Assembly (NCBI RefSeq): GCF_000743575.1
Contig: NZ_JQGC01000001.1
Location: forward strand, 124,001 to 188,000
DNA from: Devosia riboflavina
GTDB lineage: Bacteria; Pseudomonadota; Alphaproteobacteria; Rhizobiales; Devosiaceae
Direction: 5' to 3'
Length of the DNA stretch: 64,000 nt
The position numbers were made by a program, and so were the translations under genes. The notes under the pieces were generated by a model. The model had not been told where the DNA came from. It worked only from the letters and a program-made list of their open reading frames with translations, and did not search any database. Below, piece by piece: positions 29,001 to 36,925 of this stretch (the first letter of the stretch is position 1; each line of letters begins with the position of its first letter).

Positions 29001-32000
29001 GCAATGACATCCTGCTCGGTGGCGCTGGCAACGACATCCACAATGGGGGAACGGGTAACGACGTCATGGGCGGCGGCGGCGGCAACGACACCTATATCGT
29101 CGACAGCGCGGGCGATATCGTCGACGAAGCGGCTAATGCGGGTATTGACCAGGTCAATTCCTCTATGAGCTTCACTTTGGGTGCCAATGTCGAAAACCTG
29201 ACGCTGACCGGCACGAACAATGGCGTCAACGGCACGGGCAATGCGCTCGACAACACTATCAACGGCAGTGACGGCGAGAACCAGCTCTTTGGCGGCGGAG
29301 GCAATGACGTCATCAATGGCGGCGCCGGCAACGACCTGCTTGATGGCGGAACGGGCAACGACACGCTCAATGGTGGTACGGGCAATGACTCCATCATCGG
29401 CGGCGAAGGCAACGACACCATCACTGTCAGCGATGGCAACGATACCCTGCGTTATACTGCCAACGGCTTTGGTGCCGACATCGTCAACGGCTTCGATGCT
29501 GATGCTGCGGGCGGGCAGGACCTTATCGACCTCACCGGCATGGGCATCAGCGCTGCCAATTTTGCTACCCGCGTCGCGATCTCTGATGTGACCGACCCGA
29601 GCGGTGCTCTCATCACTATTGATGGCGGCATCGCCGGTGCCGGTGGCACCATCCGCCTCAACGGCGTGACGTCGGCATCGCTGACCCAGGCCGATTTCGT
29701 GCTCGCAACTTCCTCCTTCACTCCGATAACGGGCACCAATACCGGCCAGACGCATCTGGGCACCAACGTCCCAGAACTGATCAATGCACTTGGAGGCAAT
29801 GACACAGTCAATGCCAGCGGCGGCAACGACGTTGTCAATGGCGGCGAAGGTGCCGACATTCTCAACGGCGGTGAAGGCAACGACACCCTGACTGGCGGCC
29901 TGGGCGCCAACGCAGGCACTTTTGCCGACGACTTTGGCGGTGGCATCTCCTACACCGATAACAATGGCACGCTGCTCTTCAATGGTGGCTGGACCGAAGG
30001 GGGCGGCGAAAACACCGACGACAATTCCGGCGATATCCAGGTCAACACCGGCAGCGGCGGCCGTCTGCACTTCAACGAGGCAATTGACGGTGGCGAGTTC
30101 ATCCAACGCGCCTTCGATCTCACAGGTGCCACATCCGCTTCCGTACAGTTCGCCTATGTCGGTGACACCAGCTTGACCGGCGATGAGAACGTAACCGTCC
30201 AGGCCTGGAACCACACGACCAACGATTGGCAGACTCTGACCGGAGGAGCGCTGAGCACGGCCAGTGGCAACTTCAACCTGGCCCTGTCGGCTGCACAGAT
30301 CGGCCCCCAGTCCGCCATCCGTTTCATCGCGAACGGCAATTGGGACGACGGTGACAATTTCTTCATCGACAACTTCGTGGTCACGGCTTCGGGCACTAAT
30401 CTCGGCGCGGACACCGTCAATGGCGATGCGGGCGATGACACCATCGTCTGGAACGCCAATGCGGCCAATCCCACCGACGGCCGTCAGGTCGTCAATGGCG
30501 GCACCGAAGGCGCCGCTGGCGACACCTTCGTGATCAACGGCCGGACGGGTGCTGAAACCTACACGATCTTCACCCGTGCCGCCTTTGCCGCGATTGTTGG
30601 CAATAGCCTCGCCAACTTCAACGCCGCGACGGAAATCATCGTCACCCGCAACGGCACCAACAATGCCTCCGTGATCGCCGAGCTGCGGGAAATCGAGGAA
30701 ATCCGCATCAATGGGTTTGACCCCAACGGCACCGGTTCCCCGGGCGGCGACACCTTCAATATCGTGGGCGATTTCTCGGCCACGAGCCTGCGCCTCAATA
30801 CCATCACCATCGATGGCGATGCGGGCGACGACACGATCGACATATCGTCCTTGAGTTCCGCCCATCGCATCGTCTTCAAGTCCAATGGCGGCCACGACAC
30901 GATCATCGGCACCCTGCGCCCGCAGGATGTCATCGAACTGCCGCCGGGCACGACCATGGACGACTTCGTCGAGACCACGGACGAGAACGGGGTCACCACG
31001 CTCAGCGATGGCGAACACTCGATCCGCTACGTCTCCCATGGCGGCCCGCCGATCATCGATGACGACGATGATGAAGAAGAAGATGATGAAGACGACGATG
31101 ACGACGATCACGTTCCTGGCGACGACGAAGACGACTGGGACGATGAAGACGATGGCGATGATGATGGGCCTGATGTCGGTGGTCCGGTACTTGGGACGCC
31201 GCAGGATGATGTCCTGCTCGGGACTTCGGGTGGCGACCTGGTGTTCGGCTTTGCCGGCACGGACTACATCATCGCCAATGCCGGTGTAGACGTCATTCGG
31301 GCCGGCGCCGGTGATGACTTCGTCGATGCCGGCTCGGGCCGAGACATCATCTTTGCCGATGATGGCGATGACGATGTCTTCGGCGGCGATGATGACGACC
31401 TCATCTATGGCGAAGGTGGCCATGATCGGCTCTTCGGTGGATCAGGCAATGACCTCGTCGATGCCGGTGACGGCAATGACACGGTCTTCGGCGGGGCCGG
31501 CAACGACCTCTTCGTGGCTTCGCTCAACGATGGCAACGACACCTATTACGGTGGCGAGCTCTCGGGCGACAGTGGCAATGACACGCTCGACATGGCCTTC
31601 CTCACCAGCGATGCCACTGTCGATCTCGGCACCGGTGTCGGCGGCCGCGGCAGCGCGGTCTCGGCAGAGAGCGGGGTAGACACGCTCTATGGCGTCGAAA
31701 ACGTCACCACCGGCTCGGGCAATGACGTGATCACCATGTCCAATGCCGTCAATGTGGTGGATGGCGGGGCGGGCGAAGACATCTTCGTCTTCGGTTCCAC
31801 TGCAGCCGCCCATGGCGACACCATCCGCGGCTTTGAAGCCGGCGACAAGATCGACCTCTCGGGGATCGACGCCAATGCCGGGGTGGCGGGGAACGATACC
31901 TTCACCCTCCAAAGCGGCCAGGCTGCGACCGCCCCGGGCCAGATCGTGGTCACCCATGAGACGCGCGAGGATGGGGAATATACCGTCATCTCGGGCAATA

Positions 32001-32080
32001 CCGCCGGGGACAATGCGCCCGAGTTCCGGATCAGCATTGCCGGCAATCACACCCTGACCGGCTCGGACTTCAACCTCTAG
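23012..32080 (+). CDS. Giant animal-type heme peroxidase with RTX repeats (MopA-like)
   Basis: About 3022 residues, no signal peptide. ATG 23012 is preferred over GTG 23009 because GGAGGGG lies 5 bases before it. The heme peroxidase domain (about 190-960) has distal-side LFGQFFDHGLDL (His near 270), FHSEHNRLMAHTKD (about 543) and proximal-side YRFGHSMLTETIDRY (His near 658), the animal peroxidase/peroxinectin pattern. RTX GGxGxD blocks follow at about 996-1170, 1436-1469, 1756-1910, 1983-2142, 2256-2296 and 2729-2845. Two related beta-sandwich modules (about 1473-1628 and 2302-2462) are interspersed, and a nearly pure Asp/Glu run lies at about 2682-2721. The C-terminal 130 residues look like a type I secretion signal. 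Domain order and size resemble MopA, the Mn(II)-oxidising peroxidase of Aurantimonas and Erythrobacter. The Mn role is inference. Confidence 0.88.
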   Translation: MVTYIKSDLEFILKQIKIAEAHAAGQPLYGPGGLIPTYNLAWGLRTVNGEYNNLLHPEWGSADNPFPEPLGNDYRDAQGGMLDPDGPGPAPSFPTAPNYNPSTNPNNVVIDGSVRTISNLIVDQTLDNPAAIMVALQRAGIVPPPGMTLLDIAISIRAEYQPVKPFVEAAEAAHVADVNAQRTLAAALAATPQDPVAVAAAQTAAAVTASASATADANLATARGPLDVLLAENGIKMDGDNISLPNIAPDEGLSASFNSWFTLFGQFFDHGLDLVGKGGSGTVFIPLQPDDPLYDPTSPTNFMVLTRATVGAGPDGILDNPDTLDIESTDDVRPINTTTPFVDQNQTYTSHASHQVFLREYILVDGKPQATGGLLDGANGGLPTWAEIKAQAKAMLGIDLTDYHVGNLPLLATDEYGNFIPHPVTGFAQVVMVGNPPTLASGTPANPLSLVTVTPDDASDTDTLPQVTHLAVRTGHAFLDDIAHTAVPVGKIADGDIEIGLANTDGSPVSTSYDNELLDAHFVTGDGRGNENIGLTAVHHVFHSEHNRLMAHTKDVILATNDLAFINEWLDVGLTALTQIDSDAERLALKNDIGRWDGERLFQAAKFGTEMQYQHLVFEEFARKIQPNINVFLVPDGYDVTIDPTILAEFAHVVYRFGHSMLTETIDRYDPSFTPDQIGLIEGFLNPLEFASLPDDEMAGSIIRGMTRQVGNHIDEFVTSALRNNLLGLPLDLATINLARGRDTGVPSLNEARRQFYEATGNDAILKPYESWVEFASHLKHEASIINFIAAYGTHPLITAETTVEGKRDAAITLILGEAFGKFAAMDPAFVMPEDREAFLNGTDGYAATLGGLENVDLWIGGLAEAITPFGGMLGSTFNFVFETQMEKLQNGDRFYYLQRLDGLHLFGEMEANSFAAMIMRNTDATHLPSDVFSTPGLILEVDITKQFNDLDGDGILESTDPIGDGLLTQLVIRNNPATSGPDTNYLRYTGGDHVLLGGTNNADILIAGIGDDTLFGDGGNDNLEGGHGNDIINAGDGDDIVRDMGGDDNIKGGDGNDAIHAGPGLDLVMGGRGQDFIVLGTDMGSEVFAGEGNDFIFGNKNAERILGNEGDDWIETGTFDGAPGDNFDEIFAHDEIDGNDVFLGDGGFDEFIGEGGDDIMVGSPGRGKMAGMSGFDWATYKDNVSGVTADLSIPIVFDEAPVLPQNASLDEYESMEGLSGSAFNDILKGSEEDATTRVPAAQGGSTGYLGSALDAQGIALINGLQAVLGTGVTSFLAGDIILGGDGSDEIQGNAGDDIIDGDKWLDVQIGVFATTDPNHTGTPLRLVKSMKELTSDVFAGLINPGQLSVVRTIRTDATPGDIDTAVFRDVSTNFSFSLDADGRLVVSHAIEDGIEGTDTLSGIERLRFTDGTYALIMGTPFNDNGGTNAATDRPVLNGTDANEIIVGLAGSDILNGNGGNDVLIGGTDAVPTTYADNFEPANYTGNDGTANFTGGWTEANDGTTSPSGGDIEISGGRLRFDENIGGGESISRTFSLAGASSATVSFSYEDDSLDDEGTDENVVVEAWNGTTWDALGTLGSTTDSGTGTFTANLSAAHLRSDAAIRFRAEGNWEDGENFYIDNFVVSVFRGDQLNGGLGNDTYGFGLADGNDVITETGGTDRITIARGTAAVPLAALTAVRQANGDLTLGFNGQTVTVVDEFDNVANRVELVNFSNNVYGGTVLAGDYAISFDTNDDDDGDGVDELGPVDPNTSSLVIGTTAGDNLLGSGENDVLFGGAGNDTLTGDGGNDLLIGGAGNDDMIGNDGDDTYEVNAGGDDITENANEGIDTVMASINYDLDDLDLENLMFTGTANLNGDGNANANQITGNAGNNNLNGLGGNDIIDGGAGNDTLTGGAGSDTIIGGLGTDTAVFAGAASAYDYAVNAAGQLVVTHRNGGADGTDTLTGIENLSLGGTTYAIVTGTNVDDPALNGPSGANNSQLVLGLDGNDTLNGGAGNDILLGGAGNDIHNGGTGNDVMGGGGGNDTYIVDSAGDIVDEAANAGIDQVNSSMSFTLGANVENLTLTGTNNGVNGTGNALDNTINGSDGENQLFGGGGNDVINGGAGNDLLDGGTGNDTLNGGTGNDSIIGGEGNDTITVSDGNDTLRYTANGFGADIVNGFDADAAGGQDLIDLTGMGISAANFATRVAISDVTDPSGALITIDGGIAGAGGTIRLNGVTSASLTQADFVLATSSFTPITGTNTGQTHLGTNVPELINALGGNDTVNASGGNDVVNGGEGADILNGGEGNDTLTGGLGANAGTFADDFGGGISYTDNNGTLLFNGGWTEGGGENTDDNSGDIQVNTGSGGRLHFNEAIDGGEFIQRAFDLTGATSASVQFAYVGDTSLTGDENVTVQAWNHTTNDWQTLTGGALSTASGNFNLALSAAQIGPQSAIRFIANGNWDDGDNFFIDNFVVTASGTNLGADTVNGDAGDDTIVWNANAANPTDGRQVVNGGTEGAAGDTFVINGRTGAETYTIFTRAAFAAIVGNSLANFNAATEIIVTRNGTNNASVIAELREIEEIRINGFDPNGTGSPGGDTFNIVGDFSATSLRLNTITIDGDAGDDTIDISSLSSAHRIVFKSNGGHDTIIGTLRPQDVIELPPGTTMDDFVETTDENGVTTLSDGEHSIRYVSHGGPPIIDDDDDEEEDDEDDDDDDHVPGDDEDDWDDEDDGDDDGPDVGGPVLGTPQDDVLLGTSGGDLVFGFAGTDYIIANAGVDVIRAGAGDDFVDAGSGRDIIFADDGDDDVFGGDDDDLIYGEGGHDRLFGGSGNDLVDAGDGNDTVFGGAGNDLFVASLNDGNDTYYGGELSGDSGNDTLDMAFLTSDATVDLGTGVGGRGSAVSAESGVDTLYGVENVTTGSGNDVITMSNAVNVVDGGAGEDIFVFGSTAAAHGDTIRGFEAGDKIDLSGIDANAGVAGNDTFTLQSGQAATAPGQIVVTHETREDGEYTVISGNTAGDNAPEFRISIAGNHTLTGSDFNL

Positions 32081-32089
32081 CCTCCAACT

Positions 32090-32120
32090 GCCCGGCCGGT
32101 ACCCACCGGCCGGGCTTTTT
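32090..32120 (+). terminator. Rho-independent terminator after the peroxidase gene
   Basis: A perfect 11-bp stem, GCCCGGCCGGT (32090-32100) with ACCGGCCGGGC (32105-32115), a 4-base loop and five Ts, ending 42 bp before the ABC gene. It probably limits read-through so that secretion genes are made in lower amounts than their substrate. Confidence 0.88.
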
Positions 32121-32162
32121 CTTCTTCCAAAAGACCATCCATCCATTCTTCGGGGGCCGATC

Positions 32163-33926
32163 ATGGCATCGACGACAAAGGCATTGGCCGAACATCGCGG
32201 CGACGAGATGCTGCGCAAGGAGTTCAAGGGCGTCGCGGTCTTCCTGTTCTGGATCTCGGGCATCATCAATGTGCTGGCTTTGACCGGCTCGTTCTACATG
32301 CTGCAGATCTATGATCGGGCCCTGACCAGCGGCTCCATTCCGACCCTGGCAGCCCTCTCCATCCTCGTCATCGGCCTCTATCTCTTCCAGGGCGTCTTCG
32401 ACATCGTGCGCAGCCAGCTCCTCGTCCGTATCGGCGCGCGCTTCGATCGCATGCTGGCCCCCATTGCCCATCGTGTCAGCGTCGACATGCCCCGCTTCGG
32501 TTTTTCCACCGGCGAGGCCCTGGAACGCGGCCGCGATGTCGACACCATCCGCACTTTTATGGGCAGCCAGGGCCCGGTGGCCCTCTTCGACCTGCCCTGG
32601 GTGCCGCTCTATATTCTGTTCGTCTACTTCCTCCACCCCGTGCTCGGCGCCCTGACCCTGGGCGGGGCTTTCGTCCTGACCCTCCTCACCATCTGGACCG
32701 AACTCAAGTCGCGCAAACTGGCCGCCGCCGCCCAGCAGGCTTTCCTCACCCGCAATGCCGTGGCCGATTCCAATGCCCGCAATGCCGATATCCTCAAGGC
32801 CATGGGCTTTGCCGGAAGGGCGGTCAGCCGCTTCAACGAGGTCAATCAGGACCACCTGACCCTGCAGACCCGCGCCAGCGATGTCATCGGCACCTTTGGC
32901 GCCTTCTCGCGCATTTTGAGGATGGTGCTGCAATCGGCTTTGCTCGGCGTCGGCGCTTACCTGACGATCCAGGGCCAGATGTCTGCCGGCGCCATCATCG
33001 CCGTCTCGGTCGCCTCCTCCCGCGCTCTCGCCCCCATCGACATGGCCATCGGCAATTGGAAGGGCGTCGTCGCCGCCCGCCAGGCGTTCAAGCGCCTGCG
33101 CGATACCATGGTGGCCCTCTCCAATATGACCAAACCGATCGACCTGCCGGCCCCGACCAAGTCGCTCAAGGTCGACAAGATCTCCGTGGCCGCCCCCGCT
33201 TCGGGCCGCGTGTTGTTGACGGAAGTCGGCTTCGAGCTCAACGCCGGCCAGGGTCTTGGGGTGATCGGCCCCAGCGGCGGCGGCAAGACCACGCTCGTTC
33301 GTGCCCTCACCGGCATCTGGCCGGCCCTCCGCGGCGCCATCCGCCTCGACGACGCCGACCTCACCCAATGGGATGAGGAAAAACTCGGTCAATATATCGG
33401 CTATCTCCCGCAAGACGTGGCGCTTCTCGATGGCACGATCGTCGAAAACATCACCCGCCTCTCGCCCCAGCGCGATGCCCGCGCCATTGTCGCGGCCACC
33501 AGAGCCGCCGGCGTCCACGAGATGATCGTGCGCCTTCCCGATGGCTATGATACCCAGCTCGGTCCCATGGGCACCGCCCTCTCGGCCGGCCAGCGCCAGC
33601 GCATCGGTCTTGCCCGTGCCCTTTATGGCGATCCCTTCGTCGTCATCATGGACGAGCCCAATGCCTTCCTCGATGCCGAGGGCGAAGCGGCATTGAACCT
33701 CGCCATTCGCCAGATCCGCGCCCGCGGCGGCATTGCCGTGGTCGTTGCCCATCGGCCATCGATCCTCGCCGAAGTCGACATGGTCGCCGTCATCCAGAAC
33801 GGCCGGCTTACCGCCTTCGGACCCAAGGAAGAGATCGTCGCCGGCCAGCGCCAGGCAAACCTCAATACCAATGCCAATGGCTTGAAGGTGGTCGAGCCGC
33901 GCACGGAAACGGGAGGCATGGCATGA
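32163..33926 (+). CDS. Type I secretion system ABC permease/ATPase (PrtD-like)
   Basis: A 587-residue inner membrane ABC half-transporter. The membrane domain covers about 20-310 (GIINVLALTGSFYMLQIYDR is typical of PrtD/HasD/RsaD-type exporters). The ATPase has Walker A GPSGGGKTTLV at about 369, signature LSAGQRQRIGLARAL at about 473 and Walker B VVIMDEPNAFLD at about 492. There is no N-terminal C39-like domain. It lies downstream of the RTX peroxidase and overlaps the next gene by 4 bp. It probably exports the peroxidase and perhaps the RTX deacetylase at 8603-14359, which has no exporter of its own. Confidence 0.95.
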   Translation: MASTTKALAEHRGDEMLRKEFKGVAVFLFWISGIINVLALTGSFYMLQIYDRALTSGSIPTLAALSILVIGLYLFQGVFDIVRSQLLVRIGARFDRMLAPIAHRVSVDMPRFGFSTGEALERGRDVDTIRTFMGSQGPVALFDLPWVPLYILFVYFLHPVLGALTLGGAFVLTLLTIWTELKSRKLAAAAQQAFLTRNAVADSNARNADILKAMGFAGRAVSRFNEVNQDHLTLQTRASDVIGTFGAFSRILRMVLQSALLGVGAYLTIQGQMSAGAIIAVSVASSRALAPIDMAIGNWKGVVAARQAFKRLRDTMVALSNMTKPIDLPAPTKSLKVDKISVAAPASGRVLLTEVGFELNAGQGLGVIGPSGGGKTTLVRALTGIWPALRGAIRLDDADLTQWDEEKLGQYIGYLPQDVALLDGTIVENITRLSPQRDARAIVAATRAAGVHEMIVRLPDGYDTQLGPMGTALSAGQRQRIGLARALYGDPFVVIMDEPNAFLDAEGEAALNLAIRQIRARGGIAVVVAHRPSILAEVDMVAVIQNGRLTAFGPKEEIVAGQRQANLNTNANGLKVVEPRTETGGMA

Positions 33927-35560
33927 TCATCGAGGCCAAATCCAGCCAGCAGCAACAAAAGACCGATCCGGCCGACCTCAGGAAAAAGCTCGAGTTCAAC
34001 GTCCCCGAAAAGGCCTCGCGCCTGCCGGTCTATCTCGCCCTCTTCTTCACCGGCATCGCCGCCTACATAAAAAGCGCCTTTCCGGCCCAATCCCAGGACC
34101 ATGTGCCCGGCGCCGAGCCCAATCCCGCCGCCAATAGCGGCGCCCCGCGCGGCACCCGCCAGGAGCCGGGCGGTCCCGGGGTCGATCTCATGACCACCGG
34201 CTCCATCGAGGAGGAGCAACATCCCAGAAGCGCGGTGCGCCACGCGACCGGGGACTGGGACGAGCCCTTCACCATGCCCGACCCCATCGCCTTCCACTAT
34301 ACCGCGGCCTCCTTCGACTTCCTCGGCCCCAATGTCGCCCCCTTCTTCCCCGCCGCCGTCCACTACCGGCCGCAGAACGACAATGCCGCCCTCGTCGATC
34401 GCGCCGAACCGAACCTCTCCACCGCTCCTGCGGCCCCCAAATCCCATCATGACGCCGATACCCAAAACCCCGACGAGGACGAGGGCGGCAATGACAACGA
34501 CAATGACGCGGAAGACGAGGACGACGACGAGGATCAGGACGAAAACATCAACCGCGCCCCCACCGTGCTCGGCCCCGTCCGCCTCCACGATGTCTTTGCT
34601 GGCCAGGTGGTCCTGATCGGCCTCTCCCAACTGCTCTTCGGCGCAACCGATCCCGACAATGACATCCTGACCATCAACGACCTCACCGCCACTGGCGGCA
34701 CCCTGGTGCAAACCAATCACGGCTGGTCCTTCATCACCGTTCCCGGCATGCTCGGTCTCGTCACCTTCACCTATGAGATCAGCGACGGAGGCAATGACAC
34801 CATCATCGCCGGGCAAGGCGACGACACCGTCTCCGGAGGTGACGGCGACGACGTCATCTATGGAAACGACGGAAACGACACTCTCTCGGGCAATGACGGC
34901 AATGACATCATCAACGGGGGAGAGGGCGACGACACCATCGACAGCGGCGAAGGCGATGACGAGGTCGATGCCGGCGCTGGTCACGACAGGATCGCCGGCA
35001 ATGCCGGAAATGATCGTGTGGATGGCGGCGAAGGCCGCGACACGCTCGACTACTCAACCTTCACGGCCGACATCCACCTCGACCTTGCCGCCGGCATCGC
35101 CACAAGCGACGAAATCGGTGAAGACCTCTTCAAGAACATCGAGGAATTTATCGGTGGCGACGGCAATGACACCTTCGTCTTCGGCGCCACCGGCGCTGTC
35201 GTCACCGGCGGGCGTGGCGACGATCTCTTCATCTTCACCGTTTCCGACGAACGCCCGACGCTCAGCCACCAGCTTGTCTATGGCATTCTTGATTTCGTCG
35301 TCGGCGACCGCATTCACGTTGCCGATTATGAAATATCGCGAAGAGCGGAGCGACTCGAAGAGGAGCGCTTTGGCGATGTCTACGACGCCATCGACGATGG
35401 CTTCGAGGAGGGTCTGCCGATCCGCATCACCTATGCCCATTACGACGACATGGACCACACAATCATCGAGGCCGATGTCGATCGCAACGACTTCTACGAA
35501 ATCTCCATAACCCTTGATGGCGTCCATCTGCCTTTGGCCGTCGGCAATCATGTCGCCTGA
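33923..35560 (+). CDS. Membrane-anchored RTX protein encoded between type I secretion genes
   Basis: A 545-residue protein of unknown role whose start overlaps the ABC stop (ATGA). One hydrophobic segment at about 36-50 (VYLALFFTGIAAYIK) follows a charged 35-residue cytoplasmic front. A Pro-rich linker comes next, then an acidic run at about 182-210 (Asp/Glu/Asn), a cadherin-like segment (DPDNDILTINDLTATGG) and RTX repeats at about 289-375 (GGDGDDVIYGNDGNDTLSG). The C-terminal region has VVGDRIHVADYE. It is not a typical secreted RTX protein because of the N-terminal anchor. The acidic run is similar in composition to that of the peroxidase. It could tether or chaperone the secreted partner in a calcium-dependent way (inference). 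Confidence 0.7.
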   Translation: MIIEAKSSQQQQKTDPADLRKKLEFNVPEKASRLPVYLALFFTGIAAYIKSAFPAQSQDHVPGAEPNPAANSGAPRGTRQEPGGPGVDLMTTGSIEEEQHPRSAVRHATGDWDEPFTMPDPIAFHYTAASFDFLGPNVAPFFPAAVHYRPQNDNAALVDRAEPNLSTAPAAPKSHHDADTQNPDEDEGGNDNDNDAEDEDDDEDQDENINRAPTVLGPVRLHDVFAGQVVLIGLSQLLFGATDPDNDILTINDLTATGGTLVQTNHGWSFITVPGMLGLVTFTYEISDGGNDTIIAGQGDDTVSGGDGDDVIYGNDGNDTLSGNDGNDIINGGEGDDTIDSGEGDDEVDAGAGHDRIAGNAGNDRVDGGEGRDTLDYSTFTADIHLDLAAGIATSDEIGEDLFKNIEEFIGGDGNDTFVFGATGAVVTGGRGDDLFIFTVSDERPTLSHQLVYGILDFVVGDRIHVADYEISRRAERLEEERFGDVYDAIDDGFEEGLPIRITYAHYDDMDHTIIEADVDRNDFYEISITLDGVHLPLAVGNHVA

Positions 35561-35581
35561 TCGGCGACCAGGAGTGAACAG

Positions 35582-36925
35582 ATGACGACCATGGATATGT
35601 CGGCCCCCTATGCGCGCGCCAATCTCAACCGCAGCAAGGTGAAAAGCTCCGATTTCTCCCTGCGCGGCCGCGTGATGACCGGCAGCATCGCGGCCATCCT
35701 TCTGCTCGGCGGCATTGGCGGCTGGGCTGCCACCGCCAAACTTTCCGGTGCGGTTATTTCGAGCGGCACCGTGCTCGTCGCCGAGAATGTCAAAGTTATC
35801 CAGCACCCCGATGGCGGCGTGGTCCAGGCGATCAACGTCCATAAAGGCCAGCACGTCACGTCCGGTGACGTCCTGCTTCGCCTCGACGATGTCCAGATCC
35901 GCGCCGAGCGCTCAATCCTGATGGGCCAGCTCGCCGAACTCATCGCCCGGCAATCAAGATTGATCGCCGAACGCGACGCGGCCAAGGAAATCTCGTTTCC
36001 GCTCGATTTCCTCGCCACCTATCCCGATGCCATCCTGATACTCCACGGCGAGCAGCAATTGTTCGAAAGCACGACGAGGAACCGCGAGTCCCAGCGCGAG
36101 CAACTGCAATTGCAGGTTTCGCAGCTCGAAGAAGAAATCGGCGGCCTGCAATTCCAGGCTACTGCCCTCGCCGACGAACTGACCCTTGCGCGCGAAGAAC
36201 GCGACCGCATGGGCTCGCTCTCCGAAAAGGGCCTGATTGAGACCACCCGCCTCAATGTCGCCGACCGCGAACTGGCCCGCATGCTCGGCTCCCAGGGCGA
36301 GCTGACCGCCAGCATTGCCCGCTCCAATGCCCGCATCAGCGAAATCAAGCTGCAGATCCTCGCCATCGATGATGTCGCCTATACCGAGGCCCAGCGTGAG
36401 CTGCGCGCCGTCACGGCCAATATCGCCGAGCTGAGCGATCGTCTTGTGGCAGTGGAAGACCGCCTCGAGCGGACCCTCATCCGCGCGCCGGTAAGCGGTT
36501 CGGTCAACGAGCTCGCCGTCACGACCCTCGGCGGCGTCGTGGGCTCGGCCGAGCGCCTCCTCACCATCGTGCCCGACGATGCCGATCTCTCCATCGAGTT
36601 CCGCGTCGCCATAAACGATATCGACCAGATCCTGCCTGGCCAGGAAGTAAAACTCCGCTTCAGCGCCTTCGACCAGCGCACGACCCCCGAAATCCCGGCC
36701 GTCGTCTCGCGCATCTCGGCGGCTGCCACCAGCGACCCCCAGAGCGGCCAGAGCTACTATGTCGCCGAAGCCAGCGTGACCGGCGACCTCTCGGTTCTCG
36801 GCAATCGCGGCCTCATTCCCGGCATGCCGGTAGAGGTCTTTGTCCAGACCCAGGAACAGGTCGCCATTGCCTATTTCGTCAAGCCTTTCACCGATCAGAT
36901 TTCCCGCGCTTTCCGAGAACAGTAA
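35582..36925 (+). CDS. HlyD-family type I secretion periplasmic adaptor
   Basis: A 447-residue membrane fusion protein linking the ABC exporter to a TolC-type outer membrane channel. One N-terminal membrane segment (about 36-55, GSIAAILLLGGIGGWAATA) is followed by a lipoyl half-motif (VIQHPDGGVVQAINVHKGQHV). A long coiled coil comes next (about 150-290; SQLEEEIGGLQFQATALADE), then the second lipoyl half and beta-barrel (RAPVSGSVNELAVTTLGGVV). It is 21 bp after the RTX protein gene and completes the operon. No TolC gene is in the window, so the outer membrane part must be elsewhere. Confidence 0.94.
   Translation: MTTMDMSAPYARANLNRSKVKSSDFSLRGRVMTGSIAAILLLGGIGGWAATAKLSGAVISSGTVLVAENVKVIQHPDGGVVQAINVHKGQHVTSGDVLLRLDDVQIRAERSILMGQLAELIARQSRLIAERDAAKEISFPLDFLATYPDAILILHGEQQLFESTTRNRESQREQLQLQVSQLEEEIGGLQFQATALADELTLAREERDRMGSLSEKGLIETTRLNVADRELARMLGSQGELTASIARSNARISEIKLQILAIDDVAYTEAQRELRAVTANIAELSDRLVAVEDRLERTLIRAPVSGSVNELAVTTLGGVVGSAERLLTIVPDDADLSIEFRVAINDIDQILPGQEVKLRFSAFDQRTTPEIPAVVSRISAAATSDPQSGQSYYVAEASVTGDLSVLGNRGLIPGMPVEVFVQTQEQVAIAYFVKPFTDQISRAFREQ

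Noticed and set aside
27653..31423. Minus-strand open frame of about 1256 codons opposite the peroxidase gene
   Set aside because: It is a product of the repetitive GGCGGC/GACGAC codon pattern of RTX repeats; low-complexity Val/Ile/Ala/Asp content, no ribosome site and no domain.
26000..31545. RTX region taken as tandem DNA repeat or CRISPR-like array
   Set aside because: Units are nine-codon protein repeats in one open frame with codon drift, with no constant spacer; they are calcium-binding repeats.
32070..33752. Minus-strand open frame of about 560 codons opposite the ABC exporter
   Set aside because: The plus strand carries Walker A, signature and Walker B motifs; the antisense product has none and is rich in His/Gly/Asp.
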